Positions 1-4,953 of a DNA stretch of 6,242 nt are shown here, piece by piece. The notes under the pieces were generated by a model, which did no database searches, was not told the DNA's origin, and saw only the letters and a list, made by a program, of their open reading frames with translations. Position numbers and translations under genes: made by a program. Source of the stretch: Desulfobacteraceae bacterium (GTDB lineage: Bacteria; Desulfobacterota; Desulfobacteria; Desulfobacterales; UBA11574); NCBI GenBank assembly GCA_013203195.1, contig JABMQM010000050.1, forward strand, positions 1-6,242, given 5' to 3'. Position 1 is the first letter of the stretch. Each line of letters begins with the position of its first letter.

Positions 1-626
1 ATGGTCTTTTTGTAGTCGGGGCTTCCGAAGATTGCTGATCCGGCCACAAAAACGTCGACACCGGCGTCCGAGATGTTTTTTATTGTCTTTTCGTTTACTC
101 CGCCGTCAATCTCAATCAGGGTTGATAGTCCATTTTTCTGAATCATGCCGCGAAGTTCTCTGATCTTATCCAGGCTGTTTGGTATAAAATCTTGACCGCC
201 GAATCCAGGATTAACACTCATTATCATCACAAAGTCAACATTATTAAGAACCCACTCAACTGCAGATAAGGGGGTAGAAGGATTTAACACTACACCTGCA
301 CGCAGACCGATTTCCTTTATCATCTGCACGGTTCTGTGCAGGTGCACACAGGTCTCAGCCTGCACGGCAATCAGGTCGGCGCCTGCATCTGCAAAATCCT
401 TAATGTAGCGTTCGGGATTTTCGATCATCAGATGGACGTCCAGGGGAAGTGCAGTCACACGCCGCGCAGCTTCAACTATCAAGGGGCCTATGGTAATATT
501 GGGAACAAAATGACCGTCCATTACATCTATATGTATCCAGTCAGCTCCTGCAGCTTCCACAGCTCTGATTTCATCTCCAAGTTTTGAAAAATCCGCAGAC
601 AGTATCGATGGTGCAATCAGTTTCAT
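1..626 (-). CDS. rpe: Ribulose-phosphate 3-epimerase, 3' end cut by window edge
   Basis: The product interconverts D-ribulose 5-phosphate and D-xylulose 5-phosphate in the cytoplasm, in the pentose phosphate and Calvin-type pathways. I translated 208 complete codons from the ATG at 626. The family is usually about 215-225 residues, so only the last dozen or so are missing. Visible hallmarks are the start MKLIAPSILSADF, the first signature HIDVMDGHFVPN (residues 32-43), DVHLMIENP (63-71), the second signature MSVNPGFGGQ (136-145), IEIDGGV (171-177) and a phosphate-binding loop VAGSAIFG (194-201). By family knowledge the metal ligands are H32, D34, H65 and D174, with D34 and D174 as the acid/base pair; all are present. 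One oddity is Q89 in 'AVQAE', where I expect His in most homologues. The start is fixed by the strong Shine-Dalgarno at 633-637. The gene is co-directional with the PASTA gene but 351 bp away, beyond a terminator-like hairpin. Confidence 0.97.
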   Translation of the reverse strand, partial: MKLIAPSILSADFSKLGDEIRAVEAAGADWIHIDVMDGHFVPNITIGPLIVEAARRVTALPLDVHLMIENPERYIKDFADAGADLIAVQAETCVHLHRTVQMIKEIGLRAGVVLNPSTPLSAVEWVLNNVDFVMIMSVNPGFGGQDFIPNSLDKIRELRGMIQKNGLSTLIEIDGGVNEKTIKNISDAGVDVFVAGSAIFGSPDYKKT

Positions 627-632
627 TATTAT

Positions 633-637
633 CTCCT
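633..637 (-). promoter_or_regulatory. Shine-Dalgarno of rpe, partly formed by a repeat end
   Basis: On the minus strand AGGAG lies 6 bases before the rpe ATG, the only strong ribosome binding site in the window. Bases 635-637 (AGG) also belong to the 18-bp terminal sequence shared with the repeat elements at 3491-3508 and 6068-6085. The repeat boundary therefore runs through the ribosome binding site. Seen directly in the sequence; that the repeat created the site is inference. Confidence 0.8.
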
Positions 638-652
638 AACCCGGATAAACCG

Positions 653-726
653 AAAAAAAATATCACGAAAGCACGAAAGGATGAAAACACGAAAAAAATA
701 GTAACTAAATTACGTGTTTTCGTGAT
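653..726 (-). terminator. Terminator-like hairpin with T8 tract before rpe
   Basis: Arms 662-675 and 713-726 are complementary at 13 of 14 positions (ATCACGAAAGCACG against CGTGTTTTCGTGAT). On the minus strand the stem is followed after one base by eight T (653-660). That is the layout of a Rho-independent terminator for transcripts coming from the PASTA gene. The 37-base loop is long. An alternative shorter stem pairs 683-691 with 713-721 perfectly (9 bp, loop 21) but would sit farther from the T tract. If rpe is transcribed from further upstream, the same structure lies in its 5' leader. The hairpin is made of repeat-family sequence, so a terminator role is inferred. Confidence 0.5.
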
Positions 727-728
727 TG

Positions 729-734
729 ATTATA
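729..734 (-). promoter_or_regulatory. Possible -10 box upstream of rpe
   Basis: The minus strand reads TATAAT at 734-729, a perfect sigma-70 -10 hexamer. The best -35 candidate, TTTAGC at 757-752 with 17-bp spacing, matches only about half of TTGACA. Transcription from here would begin at or just inside the terminator-like hairpin, which makes an rpe promoter doubtful. The local sequence is very AT-rich, so chance is a real possibility. Confidence 0.2.
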
Positions 735-810
735 ATTGTTTCTCGCAAAATGCTAAAGTTTACAATTAAGGTACTAATAATACTATTTCAATTACGAATT
801 GCATATGACA

Positions 811-969
811 AGTATCAATCACCAGCATCCGGTATCCAGCAATCAGTGATCAGTATCCAGTAAGCAGTGATCAGTGCCCAGTTATCAGTTATCAGTATCC
901 AGCATCCAGTATCCAGTATCCAGTATCAAGCAACCAGCATCCAGTATCCAGTATCAAGCATCCCGCAAC
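811..969 (+). repeat. Heptanucleotide-rich short-repeat array (ATCCAGT / ATCAGT units)
   Basis: This stretch is built almost entirely of degenerate units around ATCCAGT, ATCAGT and ATCCAGC. From about 895 the period is close to 7 bp. The segment 899-932 (34 bases) recurs at 934-960 (27 bases), identical except for one missing 7-bp unit, a typical slippage product. The earlier part (841-895) is rich in CAGTGATCAGT and TTATCAGT. Its bases 858-875 are identical to 3389-3406 inside repeat copy B. The array starts about 9 bases beyond the PASTA gene's stop codon, so it would be transcribed as that gene's 3' trailer. It is not a CRISPR: units are too short and there are no unique spacers. Confidence 0.85.
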
Positions 970-977
970 CCGTGACT

Positions 978-1949
978 CTACCATGTGTCAAAAACTTCTG
1001 TTTTGATCAGTTTGTTATCTCCATACAGCATGACGGTTGCATTTACATTCTTTGGAACAAGCAACCAGATTTCTTCTCCCGGTTTCATTAAATCATCAAA
1101 GATATCGTGTGATAGGCCGAAGCTGTTTAACCGAACCCGGATATGTCTTTTCAAAAATCCGTTTTTAAGCCGGTACCTGAACAGGTTGACCCCATATGAG
1201 CCGGAAAAATGGGTGGGGCCTTTTTCAACTGATTTTTTGTTTATGACCAGAGTGATTACGTCTCCGGCAAGCACACGATGGCCGGCCGGAGGCTCCTGTC
1301 GAACAATGGTATTTTGGGGTTTGTCTTCATCAAAAATCGAGCTTATATCTTCCAGCACCAGGTCACTTCTTTCAATCAAAGGGATGGCGTTATCCAAAGA
1401 GAGTCCTAATAGATCAGGCATCATATAGGCTTGAGGCCTCATCCCCATGCTTACAAGGAGATTGATACATCCACCCCGTGTGATAACGGTTCCCGCGGAT
1501 GGATCCTGGGCAACAATTCCATCCGTTTTGATGCTTTTGCTGTAAGTTCTCGATATTTCTCCCTGGCACAAACCGTTTTCTTCCAGGTTGATCCGCGATT
1601 GCTGCACTGAGAGCCCTCTAAGATTAGGAACCAAAATAGTTTTGGCTCCTTTTGACAGTATTATCCTGACATCACGCCCTTTTTTTATTTCCGCGCCCGG
1701 CTCCGGTTCCTGAAAAATGACGTGGTTTTTGGGCACATCAGTGCTGTACTCGGATCCCTTAACTTTGGTATTTAAGCCCAGGTCAGTTAAGAATTCAAGA
1801 ACGTAAACCACATTTTTTCCAACAAGGTCCGGGACAACGACGGTATCTTCGCTTTTTATGATCAGAGTGAGAGCAAAGTAGGCACTTAGCCCAACCACCA
1901 GAACGAATGAAATAAATAAAGCAGCTATTTTTATTATGCGTCCGATCAT
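978..1949 (-). CDS. Membrane-anchored protein with three PASTA domains
   Basis: A 323-residue protein with a short cytoplasmic N-terminus (IGRIIK), one membrane segment at about residues 8-31, and the remainder predicted outside the cytoplasm. Three PASTA domains follow: about 37-100 (starts VVVPDLVG), 104-168 (ILVPNLRGLS) and 175-237 (MMPDLLGLS). Each carries the usual P-x-L-x-G entry, a helix, and a DP/EP-x-AG-x-x-(V/I) turn (EPEPGAEI, DPSAGTVI, EPPAGHRV). Residues 240-323 form a C-terminal part I do not recognise. By family knowledge PASTA domains bind peptidoglycan stem peptides or beta-lactams when attached to Ser/Thr kinases or penicillin-binding proteins, but no kinase or transpeptidase domain is present here. 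The only two cysteines, C128 and C161, both fall in PASTA 2. The start codon overlaps the rsmB stop (ATGA), so translation is probably coupled. An envelope role is inferred; the specific function is unknown. Confidence 0.9.
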   Translation of the reverse strand: MIGRIIKIAALFISFVLVVGLSAYFALTLIIKSEDTVVVPDLVGKNVVYVLEFLTDLGLNTKVKGSEYSTDVPKNHVIFQEPEPGAEIKKGRDVRIILSKGAKTILVPNLRGLSVQQSRINLEENGLCQGEISRTYSKSIKTDGIVAQDPSAGTVITRGGCINLLVSMGMRPQAYMMPDLLGLSLDNAIPLIERSDLVLEDISSIFDEDKPQNTIVRQEPPAGHRVLAGDVITLVINKKSVEKGPTHFSGSYGVNLFRYRLKNGFLKRHIRVRLNSFGLSHDIFDDLMKPGEEIWLLVPKNVNATVMLYGDNKLIKTEVFDTW

Positions 1950-3304
1950 TTTATTCGCTTTAAACGCGCCGCAAAAAAACCGTCCATGTTATTAATATGA
2001 GGAGATGTTTTAAGATATCCATTTTGATCGACAAGGGAACGGGTCTTAAACGTCAGGCCTGTCGGTTTGTTTTCTATAGCAAATTCTTTGCGTTTATTCA
2101 AAAAGCCTTTTATCACCGCTTCATTTTCCTCGGGTTCCGTGCTGCAAACAGCATAAACCATAACGCCGGAAGGTTTGACAAGGTTAGCCAGATTATCCAG
2201 AAAACGTGCCTGCCTTTCATGGTAGTACGCCAGATTTTGTTTTTCAATTATCCATTTAGCATCAGGATTCCTGCGCAAGACGCCCAAGCCTGAACATGGT
2301 GCATCCAGCAGGATACGATCAAACATTCCGGAATGTTTTGGGATTAAGGGGTTATTCAGGTCGTGAACACGGGTAGTCGCAATCAAGATCCCAGATCGAT
2401 TCATCGCGTGCATCAGCTGTGAAAGTTTTTGCTCATCATTGTCCAGGGCGATAAGTCTGCCGCTATTTTTCATCACTTGGGCAATATGGCCGGTTTTTCC
2501 TCCCAGACCGGCACAGGCGTCTAATACTGTTTCTCCAGGTTGTGGGCTTAAAAAAAGGGTGACAAGCTGGGCGGCCTCATCCTGAACCTGAAAAAATCCA
2601 TCTTGAAAGGAGTCCATTTCGGGTATAGCTGTTTTGGGATTACTGAAGGAGACACCATCCGGTGAGAACTCTGTGGGCACTATTTTTTGGGCAACGCCTT
2701 GCAGGGATTCCATTAAAAATGTTCTGGTGGTTTTAAGCGTGTTGGTCCTTACTGTAATAGGCGGAATGGTGTTGACGGCATCACAGAGACGAGCGGTCTC
2801 TTCAAGGCCGAAGCGATCCAGCCATCTTTTTATCAGCCATTGCGGAAATGACTTTTCGACTGCCAAGGCTGACACTGGGTTTTTTGCAATATCAGGATAC
2901 GGGACGTGTTGATATTCCTTGGCGGCATTACGCAAAAGGCCGTTTACATACCGTACTATCCACAGAGGTGCGGTAGACTTGGCCATTTCCACCGATGTGT
3001 TCACTGCCGCCGAGACCGGAATGCGGTCTAAGTATGCGATCTGGAAAAGCCCCAGTCGCAGGATGTTCAAAATCGTAGGATCGATGCGATCCAGGCGGGT
3101 TTTAGAAAAATGGCCGATTATCCAATCGAGTCGTCCCCGCTGCCTCAGAACGCCGTATACGAGGGCGTAAAGTAATTTCCGATCCTTGCTTGTAAGACTG
3201 GTTGCTTTGCCGAGCACAGCATCCAGCACACTATCCAGAGTTTGCTGTTTTTTGTCCAAAATATTCAGAATCAACAGCGCAGTTTTTCGAGCAACATCCG
3301 CCAT
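1946..3304 (-). CDS. rsmB: 16S rRNA (cytosine-967-C5)-methyltransferase RsmB
   Basis: The product methylates C967 of 16S rRNA using S-adenosylmethionine. At 452 residues it has the full family architecture. A NusB-like RNA-binding domain covers about residues 1-130 (ILRLGLFQIAYLDRIPVSAAVN at 81-102 is typical). The Rossmann methyltransferase domain has SAM motif I LDACAGLGGKT (261-271), LIALDND (284-290), motif IV LLDAPCSGLGVLRRNPDAKW (332-351) and motif VI YAVCSTEPEENE (384-395). It ends with the DGFFAARLKR strand. By homology C387 is the nucleophile and C337 the release cysteine. The ATG at 3304 lacks a clear Shine-Dalgarno, and everything upstream of it is repeat copy B, so the leader and any promoter lie inside the repeat. 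The stop overlaps the PASTA start by 4 bp. The gene often follows fmt in bacteria (E. coli def-fmt-rsmB). RsmF/NSUN paralogues are less likely because of the N-terminal NusB-like domain. Confidence 0.96.
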   Translation of the reverse strand: MADVARKTALLILNILDKKQQTLDSVLDAVLGKATSLTSKDRKLLYALVYGVLRQRGRLDWIIGHFSKTRLDRIDPTILNILRLGLFQIAYLDRIPVSAAVNTSVEMAKSTAPLWIVRYVNGLLRNAAKEYQHVPYPDIAKNPVSALAVEKSFPQWLIKRWLDRFGLEETARLCDAVNTIPPITVRTNTLKTTRTFLMESLQGVAQKIVPTEFSPDGVSFSNPKTAIPEMDSFQDGFFQVQDEAAQLVTLFLSPQPGETVLDACAGLGGKTGHIAQVMKNSGRLIALDNDEQKLSQLMHAMNRSGILIATTRVHDLNNPLIPKHSGMFDRILLDAPCSGLGVLRRNPDAKWIIEKQNLAYYHERQARFLDNLANLVKPSGVMVYAVCSTEPEENEAVIKGFLNKRKEFAIENKPTGLTFKTRSLVDQNGYLKTSPHINNMDGFFAARLKRIK

Positions 3305-3508
3305 ATAAAAGTGTTTTATTAAAGTTTTGCTTGGATAGTTATGAAGCTTGTTTTATTGCCACCAAGGTAATCAAGAGTTAGCAGTCATCAGTAAGCAGTG
3401 ATCAGTAAGAAGCACTGATTACTGATAACCGATAACTGATCACTGATATTTGTGTCTTTGTGCCTTTGTGGCAAATATATATTTTGGCTCCGGTTTATCC
3501 GGGTTAGG
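3305..3508 (+). repeat. Intergenic repeat copy B, filling the fmt-rsmB gap
   Basis: This roughly 204-bp element is homologous to copy C in opposite orientation. At the left end, 3315-3352 matches the reverse complement of 6196-6233 at 32 of 38 positions without gaps. At the right end it shares the bases TTTGTGGCAAATAT and the 18-bp terminus CGGTTTATCCGGGTTAGG (exact match to copy A). A second landmark, TTGCCA(C/T)CAAG at 3356, pairs imperfectly with the CTTTGTGCCTTTGTGGCAA stretch ending at 3474. It thus has the same inverted-repeat plan as copy C. The loop holds an extra CAGT-rich hairpin absent from C. The element abuts the rsmB start codon, and its last five bases overlap the end of fmt. 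No ORF is encoded. Confidence 0.8.
3396..3445. repeat. CAGT-rich inverted repeat inside copy B
   Basis: CAGTGATCAGT at 3396-3406 and ACTGATCACTG at 3435-3445 are a perfect 11-bp inverted repeat with a 28-base loop. A nested pair, ATCAGTAA (3401-3408) and TTACTGAT (3419-3426), offers an alternative stem. The surrounding 3381-3447 is made of CAGT/ACTGAT units like those at 841-895. No T tract follows on the minus strand, so it is not an obvious intrinsic terminator for fmt. Confidence 0.75.
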
Positions 3509-4445
3509 TTAAGACATCCCCGGGAGCTATAGTGTAGCCTCGCAGAAAGTCTTTTGTCAAAAGACGTTTGCCTGATGCTTCCTGAATTTCCAGAATGGAC
3601 AGGGCTCCCCTTCCGGTGGAAACGCGCAGTTCGTCGGGAAAGCCCTTGATTACAGTGCCCGGGAGCTCATCCACTTCCATCGGGATGGGGCCGGCCTTAA
3701 ATATTTTAAAACGTTTATCCATGTGGAAGGTAAATGCGCCGGGCCAGGGGGTCATACCGCGTATAAATGTATCAAGGGATTCGGCCGGCATTTGCCAGTT
3801 AAGATGACCGTCTTTCTTGTTAAGCAAAGGTGCAAAGGTCGCCCGGGCATGATCCTGAGGGGTAGGATTTAAGCCTTTAGTTTCAATAGTTTTGAGGGTT
3901 TGGATGAGAAGGTCGGCTCCCAGGTCTGCCAGACGGTCATGGAGACTGCCGGCAGTGTCGTTAAGAGTTATTTCAGTTTTTGATGACAAAAGAATGTCAC
4001 CGGTATCCACGCCCTCATCCAGTAACATGGTGGTAACACCAGTCTCTTTTTCACCTTTTATAACAGCCCATTGAATTGGTGCTGCACCCCGATATTTCGG
4101 TAGGAGCGAAGCATGCACATTTATTGTTGCCAGCTTCGGTATTTCGAGAATATTTTTAGAGAGTATATGGCCAAATGCCACGACAATGATCATATCCGGT
4201 TTTTGTCTTTTCAGTAGATTCTCAAACTCACCGGTTTTGATGGACACAGGTTGAACAACGTCATAGCCTATTTTCAAAGCCACGGTTTTAACCGGCGAAG
4301 GAGTGATCTTACGCCCCCTACCTTTGGGCCGGTCGGGCTGGGTTATTACCAGAGCTACGTCATTGTTGTTTTGGTGCAGGGCTTTCAAGGCAGGTACGGC
4401 AAAGTCCGGGGTTCCCATAAAAATGATTTTAATACCGCTCTTCAT
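3504..4445 (-). CDS. fmt: Methionyl-tRNA formyltransferase
   Basis: The product transfers a formyl group from 10-formyltetrahydrofolate to Met-tRNA(fMet), making the initiator tRNA for bacterial translation. At 313 residues it is of normal length. The N-terminal Rossmann domain carries FMGTPDFAVPAL (9-20), the tRNA-contacting loop TQPDRPKGRGRKITPSPVK (35-53), VVAFGHIL (88-95) and the folate-binding signature INVHASLLPKYRGAAPIQWA (108-127). The catalytic Asn-His-Asp set appears as N109, H111 and D147. The C-terminal OB-like domain runs from about 205, with APLLNKKDGHLNW (205-217) and FIRGMTPWPGAF (227-238). The start overlaps the def stop by 4 bp (ATGA), so translation is probably coupled. The stop codon TAA (3504-3506) lies within the 18-bp end of repeat copy B, so the element joins the gene exactly at its terminus. 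Confidence 0.97.
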   Translation of the reverse strand: MKSGIKIIFMGTPDFAVPALKALHQNNNDVALVITQPDRPKGRGRKITPSPVKTVALKIGYDVVQPVSIKTGEFENLLKRQKPDMIIVVAFGHILSKNILEIPKLATINVHASLLPKYRGAAPIQWAVIKGEKETGVTTMLLDEGVDTGDILLSSKTEITLNDTAGSLHDRLADLGADLLIQTLKTIETKGLNPTPQDHARATFAPLLNKKDGHLNWQMPAESLDTFIRGMTPWPGAFTFHMDKRFKIFKAGPIPMEVDELPGTVIKGFPDELRVSTGRGALSILEIQEASGKRLLTKDFLRGYTIAPGDVLT

Positions 4446-4951
4446 TTTATCTTTAAACTTTTTTGAACACGCCTTTTATACAACTGTCGTTTTAAGGAAC
4501 TTATACGGTCAATAAACAGGGTTCCGTTTAAGTGGTCCATCTCATGCTGCAGTACCACTGCCAGCAGTCCTTCGGCTTCAATTCGCAGGGGTTTACCTTC
4601 GCGGTCGAGACCTTCTACCAGAATACGAGAGGCTCGTTGTACATCTGATCTGAAATCAGGAACACTGAGGCATCCTTCATCTTCTGAAAGCATTGTTCCT
4701 TCACTGGAAACGATTTTTGGATTAATGAGCACCTGCAGTTCTCGTTTCTCATCTCTGGGGGCAACGTCATAAACCAGCAGGCTTTTATCGTGGCCGACCT
4801 GTATGGCCGCAAGCCCGACACCGGGTGCCTCGTACATGGTGGATGCCATGTTCTCAATCAAGTGCTGGATATTACTATCGATATTCTCAATCTGCTTTGT
4901 GGGCTTGCTCAGGAATAGATCCGGAAATGTCTTAATTTCGAGTATGGTCAT
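4442..4951 (-). CDS. def: Peptide deformylase
   Basis: The product is a cytoplasmic metalloenzyme that removes the N-formyl group from the starting methionine of nascent proteins, the step that follows Fmt action. It has 169 residues, a standard length. All three family motifs are intact: GVGLAAIQVG (44-53), EGCLSVP (92-98) and QHEMDHLNG (135-143). C94, H136 and H140 are the metal ligands and E137 the catalytic base by homology. The ATG at 4951 begins 2 bp after the stop of the upstream membrane-protein gene, and the gene ends in a 4-bp overlap with fmt. No strong Shine-Dalgarno is visible; GAGAG lies about 11 bases upstream. Coupled translation within the operon is likely. Confidence 0.97.
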   Translation of the reverse strand: MTILEIKTFPDLFLSKPTKQIENIDSNIQHLIENMASTMYEAPGVGLAAIQVGHDKSLLVYDVAPRDEKRELQVLINPKIVSSEGTMLSEDEGCLSVPDFRSDVQRASRILVEGLDREGKPLRIEAEGLLAVVLQHEMDHLNGTLFIDRISSLKRQLYKRRVQKSLKIK

Positions 4952-4953
4952 AA

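Larger units (their letters stand above)
635..786 (+). repeat. Intergenic repeat copy A (diverged; shares the 18-bp end)
   Basis: Bases 635-652 (CCTAACCCGGATAAACCG) are an exact reverse complement of 3491-3508 and match 6068-6085 at 16 of 18 positions. As in copies B and C, the end is followed by an A-rich stretch with AAAATAT, then by short CAC(A/G)AAAG-type units; here these are CACGAAAG units at about 664-692, where B and C have CACAAAG. The distal part, on the minus strand around 779-745, has a loosely colinear TATTAGT...AAACTT pattern recalling the far end of copy C, but identity is low and the right boundary is a guess. No ORF or transposase lies inside. Confidence 0.55.

Noticed and set aside
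336..769. Two plus-strand ORFs over rpe and its leader
   Set aside because: The first is antisense to the conserved rpe frame and the second spans the repeat; neither resembles a protein.
811..969. Possible CRISPR array
   Set aside because: Units are 6-7 bp and degenerate, with no 25-40 bp repeats separated by unique spacers and no cas genes nearby.
867..1091. Plus-strand ORF over the heptamer array
   Set aside because: Its product is a 7-residue periodic SIQYPVS-like peptide dictated by the DNA repeat, and it then runs antisense into the PASTA gene.
985..1428. 147-codon plus-strand ORF
   Set aside because: Lies entirely antisense to the clear PASTA protein; no recognisable domain and no ribosome binding site I trust.
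3396..3445. Intrinsic terminator for fmt
   Set aside because: A perfect stem exists, but no T tract follows it on the minus strand, and the sequence is better explained as short-repeat material.
4615..4857. 80-codon minus-strand ORF inside def
   Set aside because: Out-of-frame shadow of def; the def frame carries all three deformylase motifs intact.
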